A stretch of 41,046 nt of DNA from contig SEAD01000084.1 in assembly GCA_004173355.1 (NCBI GenBank), forward strand, positions 1 through 41,046, in the 5' to 3' direction. The notes beneath the pieces were generated by a model. The model made no database searches. It had not been told where the DNA came from and worked only from the letters and a program-made list of their open reading frames with translations. Of this stretch, positions 8,622-16,673 are shown one piece after another; positions within the stretch are counted from its first letter, which is position 1, and each line of letters begins with the position of its first letter. Position numbers and translations under genes: made by a program. Origin of the DNA: Chitinophagaceae bacterium (lineage in GTDB: Bacteria > Bacteroidota > Bacteroidia > Chitinophagales > Chitinophagaceae).

Positions 8622-10256
8622 TTGAAAAGAAGAGATTTCCTCCAGCTCACGGGTATGGGTCTTGGTGGTACAATGCTGGCCAGCATACCACTGGTTGGTC
8701 ATGCTATCCCTGCAGACCAGCCATGGTACCAGGTAGATACCGCTGCCAAAAAGAAAATGGCCGATATCGCACTCAATGCCGCCCGTTCAAAAGGCGCCAC
8801 CTACACGGATGTGCGTATCGGCCGCTACCTTAACCAGTTTGTGATTACCAGGGAAGACAAGGTCCAGAACATCGTCAACACTGAATCCTATGGGATGGGT
8901 ATCCGCGTGCTGGCCAATGGCAGCTGGGGTTTTGCAGCGACCGACAAACTGGACACCGACAGCATTGCAAAGGCCGCACAGGAAGCAGTGGATATCGCAA
9001 AGGAAAACTCCCGGCTGCTGACAGAGCCGGTGCAACTGGCACCACAGAAAGGTTATGGCGAAGTGTCGTGGAAAACGCCGATGGAAAAAAATGCCTTTGA
9101 AGTCCCGGTAAAAGAGAAGGTCGACCTGCTGCTCTCCGTCAATGATGCCGCAATGAAAGGTGGCGCCAACTATGTCAACTCCCTGCTCTTCCTCGTGAAC
9201 GAACAGAAATATTTTGCGTCCACCGATGGCTCTTATATCGACCAGGACGTACACCGGATCTGGCCCACATTCACGATCACGAAAATTGATATGGCCACGG
9301 GTAAATTCGAAACGCGTAATGCACTCAGTGCGCCCGCCGGTATGGGTTATGACTACCTGATGGCAAGACCACAGGATAAAATCAAAGGAGTCACCACTTT
9401 GTACAAAGACCGTTATGATATGCTGGAAGATGCGAAGTCGGGTGTGATACAGGTAACGGAAAAACAAAAAGCCAGATCAGTGGAGGCAGGTAAGTATGAT
9501 CTCGTGCTGGATCCCACCAACCTCTGGCTCACTATCCATGAATCAGTGGGTCACCCTTCCGAGCTGGACCGGGTCCTCGGCTACGAAGCCAATTTCGCAG
9601 GCACCAGTTTCCTTACACTCGACAAATGGGAATCGAAGAATTTCAAGTTCGGTTCCGATATCGTGAACCTGTATGCGGATAAAAAACAACCCGGGTCACT
9701 CGGCTCCGTTGGTTATGATGATGAAGGCGTTGGTACCAAGGAATGGGACCTCGTGAAAAACGGCACCCTCGTCAATTACCAGGTGATCCGTGACCAGGCG
9801 CATATACTAGGCCTGAAGGAATCGCAGGGCTGTTGTTATGCGGACAACTGGAGCAGCGTGCAGTTCCAGCGGATGCCAAATGTTTCCCTCCGTCCGGGTG
9901 TGAAAAAAATGAGCGTGGAAGAGATGATCAAAGATGTGAAAAAAGGGATTTATATCCTGGGAGATGGTTCCTATTCCATCGACCAGCAGCGATACAATTT
10001 CCAGTTCAGCGGACAACTCTTTTACGAAATAAAAGATGGTAAGATTGTGGGCATGCTCAAGGATGTGGCCTACCAGTCCAACACACAGGAATTCTGGAAT
10101 TCCTGTGTGGCGATCGCTGACAGCGATGACTACCGTCTCGGCGGGTCATTCTTTGACGGCAAGGGACAACCCGCCCAGTCAAGTGCCGTATCACATGGTT
10201 CATCCACTGCCCGGTTCAACGGGGTAAACGTTATTAACACAGCCAGAAATATCTGA
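8622..10256 (+). CDS. tldD: TldD-like zinc metallopeptidase with Tat signal, TTG start
   Basis: Catalytic subunit of a TldD/TldE peptidase, 544 residues. The zinc motif HESVGHPSE starts at His306 (His306, Glu307, His311), the HExxxH signature of TldD, and downstream text (GSVGYDDEGVGTKEWDLVKNGTLVNYQ) matches the family. The start is TTG at 8622. The next in-frame Met codons would lose the N-terminus MKRRDFLQLTGMGLGG, which is a textbook twin-arginine signal with a hydrophobic core ending near HAIPA, so the TTG start is favoured. Export to the periplasm is therefore predicted, unlike cytoplasmic E. coli TldD, which matures microcin B17 and degrades CcdA. The next gene begins 2 nt after the stop and encodes the non-catalytic partner. 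A TACTTTG sequence at 8578-8584 may be the -7 box. Confidence 0.92.
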   Translation: MKRRDFLQLTGMGLGGTMLASIPLVGHAIPADQPWYQVDTAAKKKMADIALNAARSKGATYTDVRIGRYLNQFVITREDKVQNIVNTESYGMGIRVLANGSWGFAATDKLDTDSIAKAAQEAVDIAKENSRLLTEPVQLAPQKGYGEVSWKTPMEKNAFEVPVKEKVDLLLSVNDAAMKGGANYVNSLLFLVNEQKYFASTDGSYIDQDVHRIWPTFTITKIDMATGKFETRNALSAPAGMGYDYLMARPQDKIKGVTTLYKDRYDMLEDAKSGVIQVTEKQKARSVEAGKYDLVLDPTNLWLTIHESVGHPSELDRVLGYEANFAGTSFLTLDKWESKNFKFGSDIVNLYADKKQPGSLGSVGYDDEGVGTKEWDLVKNGTLVNYQVIRDQAHILGLKESQGCCYADNWSSVQFQRMPNVSLRPGVKKMSVEEMIKDVKKGIYILGDGSYSIDQQRYNFQFSGQLFYEIKDGKIVGMLKDVAYQSNTQEFWNSCVAIADSDDYRLGGSFFDGKGQPAQSSAVSHGSSTARFNGVNVINTARNI

Positions 10257-10258
10257 TT

Positions 10259-11593
10259 ATGCCAATACTTACAAAGGAAGAAGCAAAAACGCTGATGGAA
10301 AAAGTGCTCTCCTATTCCAAAGCTGATGAATGTGAGGTCAATCTTTCCGGCAGTAATGGCGGCAATATCCGTTATGCCAGGAATGCCGTATCCACCAGCG
10401 GTTCCATTGCACGTACCAGCCTGGTGGTGCAATCCTCCTTCGGGAAAAAAGCCGGTGTGGCCACCATCAATGAATACGATGAGGAGTCGCTGAAAAAAGT
10501 AGTGGCACGGGCCGAGGAACTCGCGCGTCTTGCACCCGAGAATCCGGAACACATGCCGGTGCTGGGACCGCAGGATATAAAAGAGGGTGTTGCGTTTTTT
10601 GACAGTACCGCAAAGATCAGCGCGAAACAACGCGCTGATGCTACCGCTTCGAGCCTGGAGATTGTGAAGAAAGAACAACTGGTGGCCGCAGGTTTTATGG
10701 ACAACAATGCAGGGTTTACGGCACTTATGAATTCAAAAGGCCTGTTTGCCTACAGTACATCAAGCTCGGTTGAATTTAATGTGACGGTCCGCACAGAGAA
10801 TGGGAAGGGATCGGGTTATGCCTCCATCGGGCAGAATGATTTTACAAAACTGGATGTGGCCGGGGCTACCCGGGTTGCCGCACAGAAGGCAAAAACATCC
10901 GTTGATGCAAAAGCAATCGAGCCGGGAAAATATACGGTCATCCTGGAACCGGGTGCGGCCCTGTCATTGATGGAGACCATGTTTTTTGCAATGGACGGCC
11001 GTTCGGCGGATGAAGGACGGAGTTTTCTCAGTCTGCCCGGTGGCAAGACCCGGCTGGGGGAACAGCTCGTGGACAAACGGGTCAATATTTATTCCGACCC
11101 CTGGAACAAAGACCTGCCATCGCAGACATGGTCGGGTGATGGCCGTCCGCAGGAACGTGTCAGCTGGATCGAAAACGGGGTGGTAAAAAACCTGACCTAT
11201 TCGCGATACTGGGCACAGAAAAAAGGGGTGAAGGCAGTGCCACAGCCAGGTGCAGTGATCATGGAAGGAGGTACGGCATCACTCGAGGAGCTGATCAGGG
11301 GCACGGAAAAAGGGATCCTCGTTTCCCGGTTATATTATATCCGTGAGGTGGATCCGCAGACATTACTGAATACCGGACTTACACGCGACGGTACATTCTA
11401 TATTGAAAACGGTCAGATCAAATACCCGGTGAAAAATTTCCGTTTCAATGAAAGCGCCGTCATTATGCTCAACAATATCGAAGCACTCGGGAAACCGGAA
11501 AGGGCCGTGAGCGGCGAGTCGGGGTGGAACGGGATCATCCCGCCAATGAAGATCCGCGAGTTCACTTTTACCAGCCTGTCCGACGCAGTGTAA
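10259..11593 (+). CDS. TldE/PmbA-like non-catalytic partner of TldD
   Basis: 444 residues of the TldD/PmbA family. It has the two-domain fold text (ADECEVNLSGSNGGNIRYARNAVSTSGS near the N-terminus; GKYTVILEPGAALSLMETMFFAMDGRSADEGRSF in the middle, where TldD has its zinc motif) but no HExxxH, as in TldE, which forms a heterodimer with TldD. It starts 2 nt after tldD, so translational coupling is likely. No signal peptide or twin-arginine motif is visible (MPILTKEEAKTLMEKV is a soluble helix), although its partner carries a Tat signal. If both act together in the periplasm it must travel bound to TldD. The substrate is unknown. Confidence 0.92.
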   Translation: MPILTKEEAKTLMEKVLSYSKADECEVNLSGSNGGNIRYARNAVSTSGSIARTSLVVQSSFGKKAGVATINEYDEESLKKVVARAEELARLAPENPEHMPVLGPQDIKEGVAFFDSTAKISAKQRADATASSLEIVKKEQLVAAGFMDNNAGFTALMNSKGLFAYSTSSSVEFNVTVRTENGKGSGYASIGQNDFTKLDVAGATRVAAQKAKTSVDAKAIEPGKYTVILEPGAALSLMETMFFAMDGRSADEGRSFLSLPGGKTRLGEQLVDKRVNIYSDPWNKDLPSQTWSGDGRPQERVSWIENGVVKNLTYSRYWAQKKGVKAVPQPGAVIMEGGTASLEELIRGTEKGILVSRLYYIREVDPQTLLNTGLTRDGTFYIENGQIKYPVKNFRFNESAVIMLNNIEALGKPERAVSGESGWNGIIPPMKIREFTFTSLSDAV

Positions 11594-11605
11594 AAATAAT
11601 TATGT

Positions 11606-11684
11606 GTTCCGCAGCCTGCCTGGTTTTCAAGGGGATCGGTTAACCGATCCGGGATACAGGGCAGGCTGCCTTGCATTCCGGAAC
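11606..11684. repeat. Nested inverted repeat (large hairpin/cruciform) after the tldD-tldE operon
   Basis: The outer arms GCAGCCTGCC (11611-11620) and GGCAGGCTGC (11660-11669) are perfectly complementary. Inside them lies an 18-bp perfect palindrome GGATCGGTTAACCGATCC (11633-11650). A further arm pair GTTCCG/CGGAAC (11606-11611 and 11679-11684) flanks the outer stem. There is no clean T-run directly after it, so it is not a classic intrinsic terminator, though it may still end or stabilise the upstream transcript. The next promoter candidate begins inside its right end. Confidence 0.7.
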
Positions 11685-11701
11685 TTCCTGTTTTACTTTT
11701 G
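11671..11701 (+). promoter_or_regulatory. Bacteroidota-type promoter for the beta-propeller lipoprotein gene
   Basis: TTG at 11671-11673, a 20-nt spacer, then TACTTTTG at 11694-11701: both elements match the Bacteroidota -33/-7 consensus. The leader to the ATG at 11744 would be about 37 nt. The -33 element lies just after the right arm of the nested hairpin. Confidence 0.65.
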
Positions 11702-11743
11702 CACTCAGTGTAATCCCTTAGCTGCGTATTCAAGTAATTATAC

Positions 11744-12865
11744 ATGCGATTTTTCTTTACCCTGTTGTCCTTGCTTTTGTTAATCGGTTCCTGTAAAAAA
11801 ACCACCCTGGTTTCTGTTGGGGAAATCGCGCCAAAGCCTTCCTGGTTGCTGGATTCATCGGTTTCCGGACAGGCAAAAATCCTCACCAATTCCGTGCGGG
11901 TCAACGACACCATACTGGCTGTTTCCGGCGGCAATACGATTACCTGGTTAAGGGCAGGGAAATTCAACCAGCCGGTGACAAGCGCCTGGTTCAACAGCCG
12001 TGATACTTACGGGCAGTTCCCGCGACTATCCATGGATTCACTTATTTCTGTTTTTCCCTCGGCAACGGGCCGGCTCGAGATCATCAATACCGCTGCGCCA
12101 ATTGATCCGCGCAACCGTGTAACCTATATCGCTCCCTTCAGCCAGGAAAACGATGCGGTGAAAGCTTACCCGGGTACACAGCCTGGCTTGCGGAGTTATC
12201 CGGTCATCCGCTCACGTTATGTATTGGCTCCCTTTGAAATCAATTATGCCCGGCGCAAATCATCAGCCGTGCTGATAAAAGTGCGGATGCAATCGGGTCA
12301 GTTTGCCGGCCAACTCTATACAGAAGATTCGAAAGCGGTAGGATTCGGGGTCACCAATGCTTCGCGTGTGCTGACCGAAGGCGCTTACTTCTCCGATACC
12401 TGGTTTGATAAATTCTTCGTGTCGTTTGGCAACCAGTTTTACCGCGTGGACACACTTGGCAATGTAAAAGCATTTGGCACCTCGATCGACGGGGTCACTG
12501 AAAGTCCCGCCCCGCGCACCATGTTCCTGCTCGGTGGCCAGCTCTTTGCCATGGTCAACGGCCGTTTTTTTGTGTCGTCCGATCAAGGGGAAAACTGGAA
12601 ACTATTTGTCAATACCGGTTCTTCCGTGTCAGGGACATTGACCTACCAGAATGTCGGCAACGAACTCTATGCCTTTCGGGAATCGCAGGTTTGGCATGTG
12701 ACCTTACAGGGAGCATCCATCAATTTTGAGGAACTGGATATGGACGGACTCCAGACCAATACCATCACCTCCATTACACAGGTTGGCGGTTACACTTATA
12801 TCACCACGCTTGCGGGACTCTACTACCGCGATTCATTGCACTTCAATACGCCAAGGCTCTACTAG
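11744..12865 (+). CDS. Putative beta-propeller lipoprotein of unknown function
   Basis: 373 residues. The N-terminus MRFFFTLLSLLLLIGSCKK is a lipoprotein signal with lipobox IGSC. The body is beta-rich; an Asp-box (SSDQGENW, near residues 280-287) and repeated short strands (TLTYQNVGNELYAF, GYTYITTLAGLYY) suggest a BNR/sialidase-like or DUF6242-like propeller. One clear Asp-box is not enough to claim enzyme activity. It stands alone between the TldDE operon and the GH127 gene, with its own promoter candidate. Function unknown. Confidence 0.8.
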   Translation: MRFFFTLLSLLLLIGSCKKTTLVSVGEIAPKPSWLLDSSVSGQAKILTNSVRVNDTILAVSGGNTITWLRAGKFNQPVTSAWFNSRDTYGQFPRLSMDSLISVFPSATGRLEIINTAAPIDPRNRVTYIAPFSQENDAVKAYPGTQPGLRSYPVIRSRYVLAPFEINYARRKSSAVLIKVRMQSGQFAGQLYTEDSKAVGFGVTNASRVLTEGAYFSDTWFDKFFVSFGNQFYRVDTLGNVKAFGTSIDGVTESPAPRTMFLLGGQLFAMVNGRFFVSSDQGENWKLFVNTGSSVSGTLTYQNVGNELYAFRESQVWHVTLQGASINFEELDMDGLQTNTITSITQVGGYTYITTLAGLYYRDSLHFNTPRLY

Positions 12866-13023
12866 CTAAATTTTAGCAGCAGATTTTATCCATCCCCGCC
12901 GGGATCCGCTCCTGTCAGCCACTCCATCACTTCACGACCTTGCCGGATTGCTAAACTGGTCGGGTAACGCAGGCTATTGCTTATCTTGAATGCCTGAAAT
13001 TTTTTCCTGCCAAAATCATCCAG

Positions 13024-15126
13024 ATGAAACCCAGATCCATTGCTATCCGATGTATTTTCCTGCTGCTCCCGGTATTTGCCCTGCCGTGCCTGCATGCACA
13101 GGTAAAGACTGCCTATGCCAACAACCGTGCACCGCTGGTCAGTAATCCCTATATCCCGCTGCCACTTGGTACCATCCGGCCCGCTGGCTGGCTGGATGAA
13201 CAGCTGCAACGGATGAAGACCGGACTGACCGGCCATCTCGATCAGTATTATGCAACGGTTGCGGGTAAACGGAATGCATGGCTGGGTGGTGATGGCGACG
13301 CATGGGAACGTGGTCCATACTGGATTGACGGACTCCTGCCACTGGCTTACCTGCTCAATGATAAGGAACTGATTGCAAAAGTAAAACCATGGCTGGAATG
13401 GACGCTCACCCACCAGCGCGCGGATGGATATATCGGTCCTGATACACTCAATACCCCGCAGAAAGACGAGAACGGGTTACAGAAGGAAATGCGGGAAGAC
13501 TGGTGGCCGAGGATGGTCATGCTGAAAATACTGCAGCAGCACTATGATGCCACAAAGGATAAACGGGTGATCCCGGTACTCACAAAATATTTCCGGTACC
13601 AGCTCGCCACTTTGCCATCCAAACCGCTTGACAACTGGACCTTCTGGGGCAACCAGCGCGGCGCCGACAACCTGATGGTGGTCTACTGGCTTTACAATAT
13701 CACCGGTGACAGTTTCCTGATGGATCTTGGCCGGATCATTTATGAGCAGACCTATCCCTTTACAAAAATTTTCCAGAATCCATTTATGGGAAATACCGTT
13801 GACCGGTCGTATCTCTTTCCTTACAATACCAATAACAAATATCCTTTCGATACCGCGCGTATAAATAAACTCCATGTAGGACAGTTCCAGAGTTTCCATT
13901 GCGTAAACATTGCACAGGGATTAAAAACGCCGGTCATTTTTTACCAGCAGGACAAAAACCCGGCGTTGCTTGCAGCCGCGAAGCAGGGTTTGAATGACCT
14001 CACTGCCTATCACGGACAGGCACAAGGGATGTATGGTGGCGACGAGCCGATCCATGGCAACGCACCAACCCAGGGAATCGAATTCTGTTCGATCGTGGAG
14101 ATGATGTTCTCACTGGAAAGCATGCTGGCGGTGACTGCCGACCTGGAGTATGCCGACCGCCTCGAAAAACTCGCCTACAATGCATTGCCAACCCAGGCCA
14201 GCGATGACTTCCTGTATCGCCAGTATTTCCAGTCTGCCAACCAGGTAGAAATCACACGCAGGCCGCGGAATTTCATCGAAGACCATTCGCACCGGAATAC
14301 CGATGCACTCTATGGATTCTTTACGGGGTATACCTGCTGCACAGCCAACATGCACCAGGGCTGGCCAAAATTTGCCCAGAACCTGTTTTATGCCACTGCT
14401 GATAACGGGCTTGCCGCGCTGGTTTTTGCACCGGCCGAAGTCACGGCCCTGGTTGCAGGTGGCCAGCCGGTCACCATCCGGGAAGAAACAAACTACCCTT
14501 TTGATGAAACGATCCGTTTCAGCTTCCAGACAAAGAAGCCATTGCGGTTCCCCTTCCACCTGCGCATTCCTTCCTGGGCGAAGGGGGCAGGGGTGAAGAT
14601 CAACGGGCAGGACTATACCGGTGAAATAAAAAACGGTGCTATCCTTGTGCTGGAGCGTGAATGGAAAAATGGCGACCGCGTTGAACTGGTATTGCCCATG
14701 GAAATCCGCAGCAGCCGCTGGGCCGAAGCATCGGCAGCAGTAGAGCGCGGACCGCTGCTGTACGCGCTGAAGATGCAGGAGGACTGGAAAAAAATCGATT
14801 CAACCGATGAATACAGTTTTTACTATGAAGTCACATCACCAAGTGCCTGGAATTATGGTCTTACTGCCAGTTCACTCGCAGATCCGGCAAAACATTTTGA
14901 AGTAGTGAAAAAAGACAATGGGGGGAAATATCCGTGGAACCAGTCGGATGTACCCATCATGCTGAAGACGAAAGCAAAAAAAATCCATTCCTGGGTATTG
15001 TATAATAATATGGCAGGTCCGCTGCCGGGACCATTTATCCGTCCGGATACCAAAGCAGAGGAAATCACCCTGATCCCTTACGGAAGCACGACCCTTAGGA
15101 TCGCGCAGTTCCCGGTAGTTGATTGA
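13024..15126 (+). CDS. GH127-type (DUF1680) glycoside hydrolase, probable beta-L-arabinofuranosidase
   Basis: 700 residues with a signal peptide ending LHAQ. The N-terminal alpha/alpha barrel text is typical (GTIRPAGWLDEQLQRMKTGLTG, WERGPYWIDGLLPLAYLLND). In the GH127 founder HypBA1 a zinc site is built from a Glu-x-Cys and a Cys-Cys pair, one Cys being the nucleophile. The same elements are seen here: Glu353-Phe-Cys355 (IEFCSIVEMM) and Cys438-Cys439 (YTCCTANMHQGWPKF). So the enzyme should be active on arabinofuranosides or a related sugar, but DUF1680 also contains GH146 and other specificities, so the substrate is inference. A TATCTTGA box at 12982-12989 lies 34 nt upstream. The gene is followed by an SMP-30 gene 38 nt downstream. 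Confidence 0.9.
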   Translation: MKPRSIAIRCIFLLLPVFALPCLHAQVKTAYANNRAPLVSNPYIPLPLGTIRPAGWLDEQLQRMKTGLTGHLDQYYATVAGKRNAWLGGDGDAWERGPYWIDGLLPLAYLLNDKELIAKVKPWLEWTLTHQRADGYIGPDTLNTPQKDENGLQKEMREDWWPRMVMLKILQQHYDATKDKRVIPVLTKYFRYQLATLPSKPLDNWTFWGNQRGADNLMVVYWLYNITGDSFLMDLGRIIYEQTYPFTKIFQNPFMGNTVDRSYLFPYNTNNKYPFDTARINKLHVGQFQSFHCVNIAQGLKTPVIFYQQDKNPALLAAAKQGLNDLTAYHGQAQGMYGGDEPIHGNAPTQGIEFCSIVEMMFSLESMLAVTADLEYADRLEKLAYNALPTQASDDFLYRQYFQSANQVEITRRPRNFIEDHSHRNTDALYGFFTGYTCCTANMHQGWPKFAQNLFYATADNGLAALVFAPAEVTALVAGGQPVTIREETNYPFDETIRFSFQTKKPLRFPFHLRIPSWAKGAGVKINGQDYTGEIKNGAILVLEREWKNGDRVELVLPMEIRSSRWAEASAAVERGPLLYALKMQEDWKKIDSTDEYSFYYEVTSPSAWNYGLTASSLADPAKHFEVVKKDNGGKYPWNQSDVPIMLKTKAKKIHSWVLYNNMAGPLPGPFIRPDTKAEEITLIPYGSTTLRIAQFPVVD

Positions 15127-15152
15127 GTGAATCGTATGTCAGCTGTATAAAT

Positions 15153-15160
15153 TAAATTCG
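15153..15160 (+). promoter_or_regulatory. Candidate -7 box directly before the gluconolactonase gene
   Basis: TAAATTCG ends 4 nt before the ATG at 15165 (spacer CCCC). It differs from TAnnTTTG at one position and would give an almost leaderless transcript. No -33 TTG at proper spacing is evident, so confidence is limited. Confidence 0.3.
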
Positions 15161-15164
15161 CCCC

Positions 15165-16061
15165 ATGCTTCGCCCCATTTACCTCCTCTGCCTCACCGCA
15201 CTTGCCTGTGCCGGTCCGAAATCAAATTCCGGCACTGCTGCATCAGGATCATTTACTGATGATACCCTGCACCTGGTGTCGGACCAGTTTGTATTTACAG
15301 AAGGACCCGCAGTGGCTGCCGACGGATCGGTCTATTTTACCGACCAGCCGCGCAACCAGATCTGGAAGTATGATAGGGATGGAAAACTCAGCCTGTTTCT
15401 TGAACCGGCAGGACGGGCCAACGGGCTTTATATCCAGGAAGGTAAAATCCTTGCCTGTGCCGACCAGGACAATGAACTCTGGTCAATTGATCCGGACGGT
15501 AAAAAATCAGTTATCCTGAAAGGACCGCCTGGCAAGGCTTTCAACGGACCCAATGATCTCTGGATCGATAAACAGGGGGGCATCTGGTTTACCGATCCGT
15601 ATTACCAGCGTGATTACTGGACCAGGAAGAGTGCGGATCTCGCGTACCAGGGAGTGTATTACCTCGCACCCGGAGCCAAACAGGCGTTGCTGCTGGACTC
15701 GACCATGACAAAACCCAACGGGATTGTGGGTTCTGCCGACGGCAAACGGTTGTATGTATCAGATATCGGGGCGGGAAAAACCTATGTATACCGGATCGAA
15801 TCACCGGGGAAATTAACTGACCGGCGTTTGTTTGTAAACCAGGGTTCGGATGGCATGACCATCGACCGTAATGGCAACCTCTATCTCTCCGGTAAAGGTG
15901 TGACCGCCTGGGACGGCGAAGGCAGGGAAGCCTGGCATGTGGATGTGCCCGCTGGCTGGGTCGGTAATATCTGTTTCGCCGGTGTGGATAGAAATATTTT
16001 ATTTATCACGGCATCAAAGGCCGTCTATGTAATCCGCATGAACACAGGGGGAATAGAATAA
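15165..16061 (+). CDS. SMP-30/gluconolactonase-family lipoprotein
   Basis: 298 residues forming a six-bladed propeller of the SMP-30/gluconolactonase/LRE family. These are calcium-dependent enzymes that open sugar lactones such as gluconolactone. The signature metal-ligand regions are present: FTEGPAVAADGSVYFTD (Glu near 46), FNGPNDLWIDKQGGIWFTDPYY (Asn/Asp near 126-128) and LYVSDIGAG (Asp near 200). The N-terminus (LRPIYLLCLTALACAG) has a short hydrophobic core ending in a Cys, a plausible though not ideal lipobox, so it is probably periplasmic or outer-membrane anchored. It follows the GH127 gene, so processing of aldonolactones derived from the same sugars is plausible. Confidence 0.9.
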   Translation: MLRPIYLLCLTALACAGPKSNSGTAASGSFTDDTLHLVSDQFVFTEGPAVAADGSVYFTDQPRNQIWKYDRDGKLSLFLEPAGRANGLYIQEGKILACADQDNELWSIDPDGKKSVILKGPPGKAFNGPNDLWIDKQGGIWFTDPYYQRDYWTRKSADLAYQGVYYLAPGAKQALLLDSTMTKPNGIVGSADGKRLYVSDIGAGKTYVYRIESPGKLTDRRLFVNQGSDGMTIDRNGNLYLSGKGVTAWDGEGREAWHVDVPAGWVGNICFAGVDRNILFITASKAVYVIRMNTGGIE

Positions 16062-16194
16062 TCTTCGTTCCGACAGCTGCAAATTTAACAATCAGGGAAA
16101 GTCCGGATACTATTCCCATGGTTATACCGGCCCATTATTTGATATTTGCAGCCCGTTAAAACGACCACATCAACTATTAACCATTTATTTCCTG

Positions 16195-16632
16195 ATGATC
16201 ACTGTCGCGGCTATTACCAGACAGGAACTTTTCCTTCGGGCACTGGAACCTGCACTCGCAAAAAAAGACATTTCCATTGCCGGGATTTTTTCTAGCTACC
16301 AGAATGTTTCCAAAACCCTCCGGTTTATTTCCCCCGATATCATCCTGATGGATGTTAACCTCGATTCCTATCCCTTCCAGCACGGGTTCCTCGAGGTCAC
16401 CCAACTGATAAAAAATAACCTGCCAGACAGCAAAATCATTGCCTTCGCCAGTTTTTACAGCGACCGTTCTGTCGAAGAAGTAAAACAGCTGGGCATCGAA
16501 GGATACCTCTACCGCACCATGCCGGGCATTGAAGAAGCAATGGTGGATTGCGTCAACCGTGTAATGGCGGGTGATCATTGTTATGCGGGTGCCGACGTGG
16601 CCTCCTCCGGTCACCACGATGAGGTCCGCTGA
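16195..16632 (+). CDS. Stand-alone receiver-domain protein with degenerate active site
   Basis: 145 residues covering only a CheY-like receiver of the NarL/LuxR kind, with no HTH output. The fold is clear: beta1 ITVAAITRQELFLRAL, ISPDIILMDVNL with phospho-acceptor candidate Asp53, IIAFASF (Ser86) and GIEGYLYRTM. Two key features are lost: the acidic pair after beta1 (normally DD or DDH) reads TRQ, and the invariant Lys after beta5 (GYLLK) is Arg107. Magnesium binding, and hence ordinary phosphorylation, should be impaired. The C-terminus (AGADVASSGHHDEVR) is short where a LuxR-type HTH would start, so this may be a truncated NarL-type regulator. No kinase gene is adjacent. The downstream barrel gene starts 41 nt later but has its own promoter candidate. 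Confidence 0.85.
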   Translation: MITVAAITRQELFLRALEPALAKKDISIAGIFSSYQNVSKTLRFISPDIILMDVNLDSYPFQHGFLEVTQLIKNNLPDSKIIAFASFYSDRSVEEVKQLGIEGYLYRTMPGIEEAMVDCVNRVMAGDHCYAGADVASSGHHDEVR

Positions 16633-16661
16633 TTTGCTGCCTGATATCTTTTTGCTGCACT

Positions 16662-16669
16662 TATCTTCG
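16662..16669 (+). promoter_or_regulatory. Candidate -7 box immediately before the BamA-like gene
   Basis: TATCTTCG ends 4 nt before the ATG at 16674 (spacer TGCC). It is the same octamer as before the amylase gene at 6705-6712 (minus). It would give a leaderless or nearly leaderless mRNA; no TTG at 19-20 nt is seen. Confidence 0.35.
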
Positions 16670-16673
16670 TGCC

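Noticed and set aside
12865-12877. GCTAAATTTTAGC palindrome at the end of the beta-propeller lipoprotein gene
   Set aside because: AT-rich, short, no T-run and no second copy noticed.
16076-16152. GCTGCAAAT and ATTTGCAGC, a 9-bp inverted repeat 59 nt apart before the receiver gene
   Set aside because: The loop is long, no T-run follows, and part of the right arm is promoter-like; chance similarity cannot be excluded.
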